Source of the DNA: Physcomitrium patens
Taxonomy: Eukaryota; Streptophyta; Bryopsida; Funariales; Funariaceae
Direction of reading: 5' to 3'
Assembly (NCBI RefSeq): GCF_000002425.4
Contig: NC_037253.1
Location: 4,990,200-5,054,199, forward strand
Length of the DNA stretch: 64,000 bases
In this document: in pieces, positions 46,980 to 60,356 of the stretch
How positions within the stretch are numbered: the stretch's first letter is position 1
How the letters are laid out: the number at the start of each line of letters is the position of its first letter
Position numbers and translations under genes: made by a program
Notes under the pieces: generated by a model
What the model was told of the DNA's origin: nothing
Seen by the model: the letters and a program-made list of their open reading frames with translations, nothing else
Database searches by the model: none

Positions 46980-47963
46980 GTGATTATGTGATTGGTATTT
47001 TTTATTTGGATTATGCCATGGAAAATATTAAAACTACAAGACATCTATTTTAATGAATGATTATATTTCTATAGTCATGATAAACTTAAAATAATTAGAT
47101 TAGATGGAGATCTAATAACATCAAATATTACTAAGCTATTATGACTATTTTTTCTTACATATAAAGAAATAGTTTCATGAATAACATTTCTTTTTAATAA
47201 TTAAAAACTATCTATCGCTTTTATATACATAGACTTGGTTTTTTTGATCAAAGATATTTCTTATTTTTTAACAAAGTCTTTCTTTATAAAACAAGCTAAG
47301 GTTCATGAATCTAATAAGGTAAAGACTTTGTAGTTTTTTTTACCTTATTGTAGCTAGACAAACTTGTTATCCAACATGACAACCTTTATAGCAACTATGC
47401 TCTTCATTTGGTGATTATATTGCTTCATTGGACAATGCTAAGTAGTATGTATAGATTCTCTATAATATAAATACAATCTTTCCTAACAATGTCAAGTCTT
47501 TTCTTGCTTAGTGAGAGATTTAAACATATTACATTAATTTTTATATGTTTTAGCTTTAATGAATAAGTTTCTAAAAACTTAGGAGTTGTTGCTATAACTT
47601 AACTTATTCTTCTCCAATTAAATCTTTGTTCCTGATATCTTTCAAAGAGTCAATTATTGAATGTAATGGCTAAATCAATAAATTATTTTAATGAGTCTAC
47701 TTTTGGCATTGTCAATAATAAGTCTTTAACATTATCTTTTAATCCATATCAAAATTGATTGATAAGGGTTTTATCATTCAAATCCATGCCACAAGTAAGC
47801 TTTTGGAATTTAGCTACATACATGGTTGTTGATTGTAATCTTTGCCATAAATACATAAATTTAGTCTTTATTATCTTTTTTTTACTCCTTTTTTAAAAAA
47901 AAAATCATAAATACTTCCAAGAATAAATTTAAATCATAGATCTTTTTCCATCAAAGATATAAA

Positions 47964-48000
<37 letters not shown>

Positions 48001-48470
48001 TCTAGATAGAAGTGAGTCTATAAATCCAACTTAAGTAAATCTGTTAAGATATTGAGAAGAATGCAATCTTTGATAGAGCTTGATTTGCTATAGAAATCTT
48101 TGAAATTTTGATCTCGCTCCATTAAACTTTTCTAGCATATTGATTCTTGCCTCTCTTATACTTATAATAGTAAGACTTTTCAACTTTAATTGTAAAGTTG
48201 ATCTATTTGTTTTTCTCAATTACACAACTTTTTAGTATAGATAGTAAATTTTATGGTTGACTTCTTCCATAGGCATAGGAATAGTATCTCAATGATTGAT
48301 GTTGGTAATACTTGAAATTTCTATTCTAAGAATATTGACAAGCTTGTGAAGATCTAGAATAGTTATAAATCTATTCTCATATTTGTCAAATATAACATCC
48401 ATAATTTTTTCTTCCATCTCTATATTAGAAAAATTTAACAAATCTATAAGAAAAATAAGAGGAGAATAAT
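46980..48470 (-). pseudogene. Protease and gag relic of element C
   Basis: The protease remnant is near 47040-47350 (counterpart of element A 38515-38810), the zinc-knuckle region near 47420-47500 and the gag body up to about 48470, with a remnant of the gag start near 48200-48240. A run of A lies at about 47966-47998. It is non-functional. Confidence 0.75.
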
Positions 48471-48689
48471 TTGCAACCTCTAATATCAAATAAAAAATTG
48501 CTCAAAAAAAATTATTTGTTTTATTTTTAAAAAAATTAATGTTTAAAATTTTAAATTTTAGTTTAAAGATAGGCACTCAACAACCATTAAAATACAACAA
48601 AAGAAGTAGAAATTTCACTTACTTCTAAAAATAAAAATAAAATATTCAATTAATATTCTTGTCGAATTCTCAACCTATCATATACCTAT

Positions 48690-48821
48690 AGACACATATA
48701 AAGTAAAATCCGGTTTATAAAGCTTCTAAAAAACTTCTCCATAAGATATTATTAAATTTACTTATTTCTACTTATTTCTATGTAATTCTTTTAATCTAGG
48801 TAAATATGCATTTTTGTGACA
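48690..48821 (-). repeat. Truncated 5' LTR of element C
   Basis: About 130 bases match the right-hand end of the family LTR (cctatagacacatataaag through to tttttgtgaca). The rest of the LTR is missing. Confidence 0.6.
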
Positions 48822-50000
48822 CAAATTGAAAAAAAAATTGGAAAAAAATTGTTAATTTTAAAAATATAATAACATATTCAAAATAATATTAAATTTAAAT
48901 TTTTTTAAAACTTAATAAGATTTTAAACTCAATAAGTTTATATAAAGAATGTGTGTTTAGAAGCTAATATAATTATTATAACTAATAAGTATTAAATATA
49001 TCTAAATAAATATTTTCTATCAAATCATATAAATAAATAAATGAATTAATAAGATTTTTTCTTAATAATTTGTGATATTTTATTATTAAAATTATATATA
49101 TATATAATTCTTTTTACCATCCAAAAGTTATGATATAAATATTTCTTAAAAAAAATCTTCTTCTTGAATAAAAGTCTTAGATCCAATTAATTTTTTAAAA
49201 AGTAAATGTATATGTTTTTATTAAAATTCTTATATGTAATTTTGTTTTTGGATATTAAAATTATATCTATAGACTATGAATTTTCTAAATAAATAAATAA
49301 ATAATATATTTTATATATATATTATAAAAAATTAAAATATATAAGTAAAAAATATTATAGTACTAGATATTTTTTAAGTATATGGTTTTTAGCTATTATA
49401 TTTTATCAAGTATGGGATAATATATTGTCAGCATTATTATTTTGGTCTTGTGATTATTTATCTATCTGTTTGTATTATAATATAAAACTCAAAATCATAA
49501 ATAAAATCTCAAACCCTAGAAATTACATTACAATGAATATGTGTTGTAAAATAATGCTTGTGTGAATTTCTAATTTTCAGTTTTTACCTTTAATTGCACA
49601 AAACACAATTCATATTTGAAAGAATATACTTTTACTCCACCTAATAATTTCTAAAAAAAATACATAATTTTTTTTTTTTTTTTTTTTTTTTTTTGTTATA
49701 ATCTATTACTCCATCCACTTCCAATATAACATTGTTCCAATTCTCTTGGCCATATGCATAACATTCTACCTGCTCAAACCCCAATGCAGCAACAACCAAG
49801 TTCATATACTATTATTATTTATGGTTCAAAAGTTGCATACCTATATATTACAATAATCAACAACCAAGTTTGTATTATATTATTATTTATGATCCAAAAG
49901 ACATTCAACCATATATTACAATAATTACTTTTTAAAATTGTATTAATTCATTATCTATTTTGAAGCAAAATTTAACACAACAAAATAAATAAAATGAAGA
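48822..50000. other. AT-rich intergenic
   Basis: No gene or transposon protein was recognised. It contains a T run at about 49671-49694 and a repeated phrase (accaagtt-tatta-tattatttatg) near 49795 and 49865. Confidence 0.6.
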
Positions 50001-51582
50001 TTAAAAATATTCAAATAAAACATAGGAACGTTCTAATAGTAGTACAAGATAAAACGTCATCGCAACTTGGATGAAATCACGAATGGAAAACCGCGGATGA
50101 AACAAGTCTAACAAGCCTAACAAGTCTAACAAGGTGGGAAGAGAGCAAGCACAAGAGCGACAGGTAGAGAAGCACAAAACGTCCGAATTAGGGTTTGGGA
50201 TGCGAGGACTTCCGAGGGGTCCGACATTGCAGCGGAGCGAAGAATGACGTCGCCGCAGAATCCAATACCCGATTTTTTGTCGAAACAAATGATGAACAAA
50301 CAATGGGGCAACTACGTCCCAGCGCGATGCAAACCGACTAATGGTACAGCGACCGAAATCTGACACAACTTTGACTTGCGGTGGAACGCACTCCTCCACT
50401 GGGCCCTCCCTCCCTCCCCGACAATCGTGCAACGAAATCAGTTCGACAATTTCAATACCACAATCATCTGTCCCGTTCCATCTCTCACAAACCTTTTGCA
50501 ACAGAAAGCTACTCACGAGCTAATTTCGCCCATCGTCCACACAACACCGAATGGTCTAGTCTTAGAAGCCTCAGTGGCGCTGTCTTTAGATTAGCGGCCA
50601 TGCAAGTGAGTTTATGTCAAGCACGACTTGATGATGATCATGCGTCAAAGTTTAATGACCCCATGGTGGAGGGCGCCCCCCTTTCCCCGCCTCCTCCTCC
50701 TCCCCTGTGTGTGGTTTTTTTTAAGATGTTTTCAGTAGGTTATAGATCGGTAGTTGCAGTTTTAGTGAGAATCGTCGATCCTTTGGGTTGCAAGGAATTA
50801 TTCCAATGGGGAATGGTGTTTGGGATCTTTGAGGTTGCTTTTTCGAACCGTGAGACCTCGATTCCTCGCCTTGCATGGTCAATGTGGTCATGCGGAGGTC
50901 TCTGAGGTTTAGGGGGGTCTTGTGTGTCTAGTCCAGGGTGTTGCGTGGGTTGCCTGGCGATCTGGGTTTCTGTATTGTGGGTCTTGGGTTTTTAGAGACG
51001 GTTTAGTGTGCTGGAGATGGGTTTTGTGATTGTTGCTTGATCGGCTGTGATTGTGTTCATTGTTGTGTTGTAAGATTCCCCTGCGTACTCTTTCTTGTTG
51101 TGTTTTTGCTTCTTCTTCTCACATTATCTGTGGATTTATATTGGGTTTCCTGGGTGTGATCGAATACGTCCGATTTAGACGGATCAAGCGTATGGCTGAA
51201 TGCGAGTGGTATGGTGGTCGGGATTCTGTTCCAGCGATGCTTGCAAGAAGTTCAAACACTTAAGCGTTTTTCTTTCGTTTTTATTTATTTATTTATTTAT
51301 TTCTCCTTCTGTCTGGCTAGTCTAGCGGGTGCGATCTGGGGGGACATCGAGTCCTAGATATCGAGCTTTGGTATTGTAAGAGAACACGCTCTTTCATACT
51401 TGGGAAGATTTAGGGCAGATTAAAGGGTATACTGCAATGGAGAAGCAATGCATGCCATGTCTGATCAACGACATGTATACGAGAATGTGAAATTCAGTGC
51501 ACAGAGCAGTGGAACTCCAGGAAATCGATTGTGCATGCAATGGCAGTAACATTTTCTTGTTTGAATTGAAATCTTTATCAAA
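50001..51582 (+). promoter_or_regulatory. Upstream/leader region of the GT14 gene
   Basis: GC rises sharply at about 50040 and stays gene-like to the start codon at 51583. Open frames on both strands (minus 50516-50001, plus 50381-50905) show no domain and overlap each other, so I treat them as chance. A (TTTA)n run lies at about 51282-51303. The transcription start is not identifiable by eye. Confidence 0.4.
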
Positions 51583-54500
51583 ATGCACAGTGGTTTGGGT
51601 AGTTTTAGGTTTAGGGACAGGCAGCGGAGGAGAAAGCCACGTGCATGGTGTCTTTGCGTGGGAGTTTTAGTGATGGTATGTATCACGGTGCTGGTATTCA
51701 CGTCGAAGAATCTCAACTATTCTGCAAGGAACATGAACCTCAACCCCTGTGAATTGTTCGGCGGAAACGTGTGCGCGGATTTTTTTAATCAAGCTGCTCC
51801 TGCTAGACCGCTGACGGACCAGGAGCTTGCCATGCGAGTGCTCTCACAAGATTTGCTCTCAGAACGACCCAGCGAAGATGTGAAACCGAAGATTGCGTTC
51901 ATGTTCTTGACTGCAGGCAACTTACCATTTGAAAAAGTTTGGGAGGAATTCTTTGAGGTATGTTTTGCTAATTATGCTCTTCATTTTCATCATTATCATT
52001 TTTTAACTGCTCTGACTTAGACTCTTACATTTTGGATTGACTTTTCTTGGGGGAATTGTAACCATAGATAGTTCCTGTTAGTATTAGTAAATGTTGATTA
52101 GCCCGTGAAACTAGAGTAAGCCTGTCGTTACCCTTCAATTGCCTCCACACTTGTTTCGCGGTACTCATGCATACTGGAAATCTCGCTGGGTGCTTGGGCA
52201 CATCTGGCCTTTTCTTTGTCATTCTGGTTGACAACGAACTGAAAGTCGTCCGAAAGTACGAGAAGATCATTTCAGTAAAAGTAGACTGATTTAATTGCGT
52301 ACTTTGGCAGGGTCACGAGGGTTTATACTCAGTCTACGTGCATGCCTCTAAACGTGCTGAATTGAAGAGCGTTTGGAACTCCTCTGTATTCATCAACCAG
52401 GAAATTCGCAGCCAAGAGGTTTTGTTCTCATCTACTATTCCTAGCTTGACTATCATGGAGAACACATACATACCTTAGCATTTCTTAGTCATCTTTGAAA
52501 GGCTGATGTGGATGTCTGTTTTGCAGGTCTATTGGGGAAAGATAGAAATGATTGATGCCGAGAGGCGTCTTCTTGCCCATGCGCTTATGGATTTAGACAA
52601 CCAGTACTTTGCCCTAATATCTGAATCGTACGTCTGTAGCCTGTAGTCTGTGTACTCTGAAATTACGGCACTTAATCTTGTATGTATATGCTTGCAAGTA
52701 TAGAGTAGCTCGCATACCTATAAATTTTATATTGTACATATTATATACAGGTAGGTATAATATTGTATTTAACTTTTTCCCTGTTGCAGGTGTATACCAC
52801 TGTATAACTTTAACTACACCTATGAGTATCTACTTGGTGCTCACATGAGTTTTGTGGACTGGTAAATATCCCAAATATCCATACGTTCTCATGTAGTTCT
52901 TTCACGTCTCCTTGTCCTGTATCTAGAACTCAGAAAATGCTTCCTATACATACTCCTTCTTCTACACCGGCCCACACGTTGGATCGAGGATAAGGAACCA
53001 AGTTAATTGGTTTTCGGTAATTTTATATTGCACCATGTTCATAAATGATTTTAATTCACAAGACAATAAGAACTTAGGCAGTGTGGACGACAGTTTCATC
53101 CAACACTTGTTGTCGTTTTCTTGGAGTCTGAAATGCAGGATTTTTTTCTCCTTTGGCATTCTTAGAAGTTTCCTTGAGGGCAGCTGGTGACTTTGGAAGA
53201 TTATTTTTATTTTTATTTTTAGAAGTCAATGCAAAGTCTCTAATGCACGAAGCTCATGATTTGAACTATGTCATGCTTTCATGAGGCCTGTTCAGAGCTG
53301 ATGTTCTTTTTTGGTTATGATGACAGCTTTGATGATCGTGGCCCTCATGGGCAAGGTCGTTACCATGACAAAATGGCCCCTGAAGTACCACGTGAATCTT
53401 GGAGAAAGGGGGCTCAGGTATGAGTTAAATTCTTGATGATGATGATCCTTGTCTGTCTATTGAAATGAGGAATTACTACAATTCATGTGGTTGAATCCCA
53501 AATGGTTGTAAGAAGGCCCTGTGGACTTTCGCTGAAGTACACATTTCGGATTGTTTTGTTGTTTAATGTGTGTTCTCTTGATAGATTAGCTACTCAAGGA
53601 ATCCATCAGGCAGCATATCGGGGGGCTATATAGTCGTCAATTTTGTGTCCTTCACAATGATATAGCAAGTCGTTCAGTTTACTAACGTCTATTTACAGAG
53701 TTATACTAATCAGGATGTACAAACTTGGCTTCCCCTAACTCCATGATGCGTTGGTTGTTCACAGTGGTTCGCCGTCAATCGGAAACATGCGCTGCTGATT
53801 GTGTCTGATTATCTTTATTACAATAAGTTCAAAAATTATTGCAAGGTGCGCATGAGACACTCTTATTGCATCTCTTGGAATATGAGGTTTGTGTAACTTT
53901 TCTGACTGATAATTGTGTGATTTGACTATTGCGGGACATCACATGCTCCTTAAGCCCCATGATTTCCTTCCATCTGGATTCACAATCAGTTCCATTGCGT
54001 TTAGCTGTATAAAATCTGCCGATATTAATGGATCCTGGGATGGTTGCAGCCTGGACCAGAAAATAAGAACTGCTACCCCGATGAACACTACATTCAGACG
54101 TTCTTATACGTATGTACCCCACACTTCTGAGTTCATGTTAGTCGCAAATTCTAAGTTACGTTTTTCAATTTCGATAAAAATACCAGTTGAGAAGTGAACT
54201 AGTTCGTTGCACATCTGGATCGAAAGTGATTGACTTGTTGAAATGTACATGCTTCTCCTATCACTTGAAGAGTCAAATCAAAACAGTATCGTTTTCACTG
54301 TACATTGCAAATATAGAAACATTATCAATCTCAGGGGTGGACCATTTTAGGATATATTAGCACTGTGTGCATTCATTTTTACTACGATATTTGATCTGAA
54401 AACTGTTGACTTCTCTACTAGAGCGCACTCAATATACTTGTATTTGCTATTAGGTTCCTTGCTTGTATTATTTTGCTTCTCTCTTGCGCGTCAATTAGAT

Positions 54501-55654
54501 TAGGTTTGGGATCCGTAGTGATATATTATTGACAGCATGTGTCCGATATTACTAGTTCAGATGATGGATGCGGCCCACCTTTCAAATTGGACTGTGACCC
54601 ATGTTGATTGGTCAGAGGGTAAATGGCATCCTAAGTCTTATGAGAAGACTGACATCACGGAAGACACTCTTCGATCTATTCAGGTAGTACTAAAGAAGGT
54701 TTTTCTTCTTTCTTTTTCTTTTTTTTGGAAGTCTTTCTGAAAAACTAAAAAACTTAAAGCATTTTTGTATTCGAAACATAATGTCTTTCAACTGTTAAGA
54801 AATTGGAGTTGTTACCATACTCCTTTTTGGCTTTTCTACTTCTTATATTTGAATGATTTACGTCTTTTAAAGTTTAAAAGTCAAGTGCATTAAAGAAGCA
54901 GCCTTGACTTCTATTTTATTTCCCTTGGCCTATTTGGTCATATTTCCTACTTTAATAAGGTATCTGCTTCTAACAGGTTCACCTCCCCATTCGTTCACCC
55001 CTTTTATGGCTTCATTACTAAGAATTTAAGTTTTGTCTTGATGCAGTCTATCAAGAAGCACGAACACGTTACGAGCGATGGTCATGTAAGTAATCTTTCA
55101 ACTCTACACCTCTTTGCCTTGAATAAAGGTATCAATTCCCTTATCTTATGTTTAAGAGTTGAGTTCTTGTTAGCTGCACTGATGCACTTTATCAATGTAT
55201 TTCTTAAGTATGGCATTTCAAAATACATATCTGCGTTCGATAGCTATGCATAAACAAGTATCAAACATCATGTGACCAACAAATAAGGAGTACAGAAATC
55301 AAGGTCTTTGTCATCGTGCTGGAATTTTTGTAGGTGCTCAAGCAATATTGAATACTTAACAAGTGATAATTTCCTGCCCGCAGCCCTTGGTGACTACACC
55401 CTATTTCTGCTTGCTTTCTCAAGTTGTAAAATTTTGTTGGCACTCAAAATACGGACGCTTTACGTGATTTAATGCAGCCTATACGAACCGTGTTGCCATG
55501 CATGTGGAACGGTCGCCAACAACCTTGCTTCCTGTTTGCTCGAAAGTTCGTCCCAGAAACAGCTGAGCCCCTCTTAGGACTGCTGCCGAACAACATTTGG
55601 AAAAGACCACTACCCAGCTCACAATCTGAAAACAATGATGGGAAAAATGGGTGA
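51583..55654 (+). CDS. GT14 / DUF266 core-2/I-branching-type glycosyltransferase
   Basis: Ten exons can be joined in frame: 51583-51957, 52311-52418, 52527-52627, 52790-52861, 53327-53417, 53765-53845, 54050-54109, 54561-54683, 55047-55085 and 55478-55654, giving 408 residues, a usual length for the family. Each junction uses GT/AG. The protein is a predicted type II Golgi membrane protein: basic N-terminus, one membrane span (about 21-40), then the luminal domain with PKIAFMFLTAGNLPF, GHEGLYSVYVHAS, YWGKIEMIDAERRLL (163-177), ISESCIPLYN, SFVDCFDDRGPHGQGRY (215-231), WRKGAQWFAVNRKHA, CYPDEHYIQTFL (from 284) and THVDWSEGKWHP. These are hallmarks of plant DUF266 proteins such as rice BC10, implicated in cell-wall or arabinogalactan glycosylation. 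The exact substrate cannot be inferred. The weakest junctions are the GTTTTG donor after exon 2 and the GTGCGC donor after exon 6. Confidence 0.92.
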
Positions 55655-57600
55655 TTTCATTGACAGACTCGGAAGGTGAGAATCATGAGAACTTCATTGG
55701 TTAGTCTTCATTAAACACATGAAAAAAAATAAAACGCACTGTCAAAGGAGTACTCTTAATTATCATCGCTTATGATTCATCTCTAAATGACAAGTCGATT
55801 CTAGCAATTCGTGCAAGGGCCTGCAGCCGAACACTGACTAGATTTCGATGGAGCATTGAAATGTGAAATTTAAGGAACGGGTATTGATTGAATGCTAGCA
55901 GTTCACTGTCGTGATCTTTTTAGATGTGTTGGTTGCCTTGTTTATCATTCGTTCTCCCATAGTTTGGGTTTTGATTAACTTATCTTCTAATCCCTCTGCA
56001 TAAATCATTCTTTGAGTCCCACTTATGGAATACAATGTGAGCCTTTCAGTAGCCTGTTGAGCTGTTGACATGTGAGAATGACTTCAATGCTGTATGTTGA
56101 ATATCCGTTTTCTGGATATGGCAGTAACAGTGGGCTCATCTTTTCAGGTTTCCAGTGCATGATCTTCACCACTTGAAGCGTGGCTTGTTGCACATTGGTA
56201 ATCACTGTAAACTTAGTGATTACAATTAAGTCGAGGCTTATTAAGATTGAATAAGAAGAAGAAAGAAGCCAACAGGTTGTGCACGACTGGGCATGTGCTA
56301 CGTAACGGTGATGACTTAATGCAAATGTCACTGAATATTATCCCGCATGTCAATTAGAATTGTTTTCTATTCAAATGTGAATCAATGTGGTTCGTTTCCT
56401 GCTGAACTCCAAGTTGTTCACATAATTTTTTAAATCTTCATGACATTATCCGACATTCAATTTGAACATGATCCGTATATGTACTATATATGTGAGTGGG
56501 GACGGTGATATAATGTACAGACTACTGTAATTTTCCATGTCTAATTGAACACCTGCGTAATGTGTTTGGTCATTTACATTAAAAAATCAAAATTTTCTGA
56601 ATACATGTGTTATAGTTGTTTGGCACAAATAAACTATTAAACTGATTATTCCACATTTCACATTTCGGATTTCACGTTTAAAACATGGCTTTGGATTGAA
56701 ATCCAATGTCTACTGTTCCAAAAAAACTTTCTTGCCGAACCATGACTTTTAACTACATCACTACAAATCTATCTTCCAAAAACTGGCATATTATGCCAAG
56801 ATCTACAAAATTTAAAATATTTTTAATTAAAAAGCAGTCATGATTCTTACATCTTAACTACAAATTAGTGGCCAATGTTTAAAGTATTAAAGAAGTATGG
56901 AAAGATATCTCCCTACTATATCAACTTTGTGATTTACAACTCTTGAATCAATGCTACAAAGATTTTGGACAAATTTTGAAATTGATTATAAGTAAAAAAT
57001 AAAATGTGGGATTAAATCACTTCTTTATTAAACAAGATAGCCACTAATCCCAAAAGAACTAACTCATAGCCATTATTATTATGGAAGCAAATTATCTTTG
57101 TAGAAGACATTCCTTCCAAATTTGATGAGTTAAAAACAATGTGGTCTCTATTACATGACATTTGTTTATTGACAATATAGAGACAATGCAACTTTTTATC
57201 CAATGAAGCAACTTGGGACAGTAAAAATTTTGATAGAAAATTTGGTCAAACCTTGTAAATTATGGTAGAATGACCTAAAAACTTACTCTAAACAAATTAG
57301 ACAAACTAGTAGACAATTGCAAAGCCATGCTCCATAGTTGGGATTGAACATGGATGGTAAAGAATAAGTCAGTTGCTAGATATAACAAATCCATAAGGTG
57401 GAACTTGGCTATCTCTTGTGGTGACATAATTGTACACTAGCTTAATAACTAACACACAATAATAGTGTAATCTTGTAATAGTGCTTTGTTCATTGCTCAG
57501 TTTTCAGGTCCTTAAACATCATGCACTTTCCTTTCTAATTAATACATCAAGTATATCCCAATTGTTTTAAGAATAAAAAAAAAAATAATGTAAGAAACCG
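55655..57600. other. 3' flank and intergenic
   Basis: It probably includes the 3' UTR of the GT14 gene at the start. From about 56600 it becomes AT-rich. A minus-strand frame at 57203-57012 shows no recognisable motif; it may be old transposon debris. Confidence 0.5.
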
Positions 57601-59531
57601 ATCAGTTGCTAGCTTTGTGGAAGAAAAAACAGCCACACGATCACTAATTGTGGACGAAGCATGACCTTTTCAACCTCCTTTGAGATTGGTCTGCACACAA
57701 GAGCCAAAACTCTCACTTTGCAAAGAAATTTATTTTTGTCCCTCTTACGAATCAGTGAAATATGGTAAGCACCGACCATGGCAACTAGAAAGTAAATGCT
57801 CTGAATTCACGCCGCATTGAAAATCGGCAACTACGAATCGCAATCTCGTCGGTGACTTAGATGAGTTCCGAGTGTTGGTCGTCGGAGACGCTGGATCAGT
57901 GAGCGTGGGCATCAACCTGTTTTTGTAAGTTGTAGTCTCTGGAAGCCCCTCTCTGTGTCCTTGTTGGGAGGATGCCACTTACTGTGAGTAGAAGTGTAAG
58001 CAGGGGGAAAAGGGTGTCTACACAGACGCTATTTTTAGAGGAAAACGCCGTTTTCTGTTGGGATTGGAGTTGGAGTTGTATTTGTCGGTACGTTGCGGAA
58101 GCAGACGTGACTCGGAGGGCCGCACCAAGGAGATTATCTGTAATGCACTCTAGGTTCCTCGTTCCTGCGCATGTTGGTGTAGTGAGAATTGTTCTTGGGT
58201 TTGGAAGTGTGACTTAGCTATCAGCTATGAGCTACAGAGCCTGACCTACCCAGATGCATGCTGGTTGTTTGGAGATACACGGCGTACCATTGCAGGCTAA
58301 TGTTGTAAGTGCTCAGTGGGGGTTCTTCGTTCTCTTTCTCGCGGGCGATGTCGTGCTTGTGAATGCGTCTTTGTTGTGTAACCAAGAGTGGTCGAGACTC
58401 TCTGACTGGGTTCTTGAAAATTATCTGAATTCTGTTTTTTTTAATACACAGACACGAGCGTCCGTGTCACGAGACGTATCTTAGGCCGAGTTGTGGAGGC
58501 CTGTTTAGTAGAAATTGCAGAAGGAATGTTATTTGTTTACTATCAATGAGGAGATCCGAAGATGATTTTGAGACCTGACTCTTTTTGGCGAGTGTCGGTA
58601 GTTTTTCCAATTGATCGTACTTCTAATGGTTCGCAGAACTAGAGGCTCTATTATTTGCAAATTGAGTCGAGAGGTCGCAACTGTTCCACTTTTAACTTGG
58701 AAACACATGCTCAGTGTCTCACCTCAGTCGCCTCAGTGTCTCGTTTCATATAGCAGTAATAGCTTCCTGTTCGTCCGACTCTTGCTGTTCATGTAGAACC
58801 TGTTAATGAAGTTGCCACGCGCTCATTTTGGCTCTGCTCAGCGATAGAGTTTCTGCTCAATTGTTTCAGAAAATGATATAGAACAAGAATTCTAGCTAAA
58901 GATGTCGCGTCGTACTGAAATGGATGCATGGCTGGTATTGTAATCCTACATGTTGTATGCATTCTGCTATTGCAACGAGTGCTTTTTAACGTGAAAGACT
59001 GCGTCATCGATGAATGGTCACTCTATCAATAAATAGTCTCTTCATATTATTAAGTATAGAGTCATAATAACATGGTTCTCAGTTTGAATTGTTGTTTTAT
59101 GTTTTTCCATATCAATCAATCGCATCTGCACTGGCGGTGCTCTATTTAGGAATTTGCATGTCTAGTCCCAATCTCTGCATGTTGTGCTATGTAATGTGCT
59201 GGGGAGCCTTTGTGTCGTACACTTATGTATTGTCAAGGTTGGTACATGTCGCTTTTTCCCGGTTATCTTTCGAGAACTGTGTGGTCGCGCTATTCAATAC
59301 TTTCTCTCCTCGACACTTACTAATTGAACGGTTAATATTTATGTAAGAGCAGGTCAATCAACACATGTTCAATCGATAGCCAGAGCGCTACTCAGGCACC
59401 AGCAAGATTCCTGCCGAACTCTTGACGAAGATTTTATGAAAGATCAGGCGCGCTTCACATGTTCACGAGCTCAACGTTCATATGTTCAACTTATCTTTGA
59501 GTACTTAGTTGCTTGTTTTAGAGATGAGAAG
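57601..59531 (+). promoter_or_regulatory. Upstream region of the EF-hand ORF, possible 5' UTR intron
   Basis: Moderate GC with several short open frames lacking motifs. A good splice acceptor (ttgcttgttttag) ends at 59521, 10 bases before the chosen ATG, suggesting that the exon starts at 59522 and that a 5' UTR intron lies upstream. The donor cannot be fixed by eye. Confidence 0.4.
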
Positions 59532-59861
59532 ATGGATAACGGTCAGGAGTTGGGCGTGAGAGCATTAAAAGTACAACCTATCTTCACTCACTTTGACCGT
59601 AATCAAGATGGATTCCTCAACAGGAATGAAATGGCAAGCTTGTTGATTGCTGTCAACCCCCAGCTCAAGTTTAGTAAAGATCAGATCGAAGCCATTCTTG
59701 ACGAAGTGTCCAGAACGTACGGGGGGTTCTTCGAAGGTAGCAGGGGTTTGAGCTTTAAGGGATTCCTACGAACCTACGAAGACGGAGCTGGTGATGTGGA
59801 CGCGGATTTTGAAACCTTACAGTGGATTCTCTCCAACTGTAAGCGGAGCGGAGGCGCGTGA
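59532..59861 (+). CDS. EF-hand protein like the N-terminus of calcium-binding TPR proteins
   Basis: This 109-residue ORF matches the N-terminal EF-hand module of the plant calcium-binding tetratricopeptide family. It has one canonical loop (DRNQDGFLNRNE: acidic or Asn ligands at 1, 3, 5, 9 and Glu at 12), then NEMASLLIAVNPQLKFS, QIEAILDEVSRTYGG and LRTYEDGAGDVDADFETL, which are family signatures. The full family protein is about 800 residues with many TPR repeats, none of which follow here. A frame-compatible ATG exists 96 bases upstream (59436), but a strong splice acceptor at 59521 supports the later start. A possible donor (GTAAGC at 59839) could mean the last residues are intronic and further exons are lost or beyond view. 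It is either a truncated gene or a short stand-alone calcium sensor. Confidence 0.65.
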   Translation: MDNGQELGVRALKVQPIFTHFDRNQDGFLNRNEMASLLIAVNPQLKFSKDQIEAILDEVSRTYGGFFEGSRGLSFKGFLRTYEDGAGDVDADFETLQWILSNCKRSGGA

Positions 59862-60356
59862 GGTGAAGCAGCAGGGGGGTGGGGGGTTGGAAGCGTGAGT
59901 GGAGGGGCAGGTGCGTGGCGGCGAGCGAAGGCCACCGAGAATGAATGAATGTACAGTTGTTGCGAGGGGATTGCGAGGTCGAAATCAGAAGCGTTGCGTG
60001 TGTGTGAGTGTTTGTGTGCTGGGGGGCTGGGGGGCTGGGGTGCGGTGGCAGCGATGGATGAGGCATGGGACGACGCCCGGTTCTCCACTCCAAAGCTTCG
60101 ATTGAATGTCCATTGAAGCAGACGTGTTGCGACAGGTTAGCGACGATGGGTGTAGATGTGATGTGATGTGATGGTGTGGTTCTTCCACGGCGGCGTCCTT
60201 GCGGTGGCGGAGAAGGGGATATCCCGAAGGAGCGGCAGCGGGAGAGCACAAGCAGAAAGGGTGCAGTGAGTGAGTGGGTCCAGCTGGGTGGCTGGCCGAG
60301 TGGACGCGACCGGGTTTCGAGGGGGGGGGGGAGAAAAGGGATGGAGCGAGGGATAT
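59862..60356. other. GC-rich spacer between the EF-hand ORF and U6
   Basis: It holds G runs (for example ten G at 60321-60330), GGGGGCTGG repeats near 60020-60040 and GTGAT repeats near 60155-60172. Overlapping minus-strand frames (60363-59755 and others) are rich in Pro, Ser and His and lack motifs. Confidence 0.5.

Larger units (their letters stand above)
32235..48821 (-). mobile_element. Old Ty3/Gypsy element C on the minus strand, heavily nested
   Basis: The 3' LTR and polypurine tract are at 32235-32802. Integrase, RT, protease and gag relics occur at 43795-48470 in minus-strand order, and a truncated 5' LTR is at about 48690-48821. These parts are separated by unclassified DNA (33019-34275 plus 42087-43790), which in turn holds complete element A. 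The order fits one element opened by successive insertions, though the right-hand LTR is too short for a firm end match and no target duplication is visible. Confidence 0.7.

Noticed and set aside
50001..50516. 171-codon minus-strand open frame upstream of the GT14 gene
   Set aside because: It has no recognisable motif, extends into AT-rich DNA and overlaps an equally featureless plus-strand frame. It is most likely chance in GC-rich promoter DNA.
50381..50905. 174-codon plus-strand open frame upstream of the GT14 gene
   Set aside because: It shows no domain, contains a proline run from a CCT repeat, and is in promoter position. It cannot be excluded but is unsupported.
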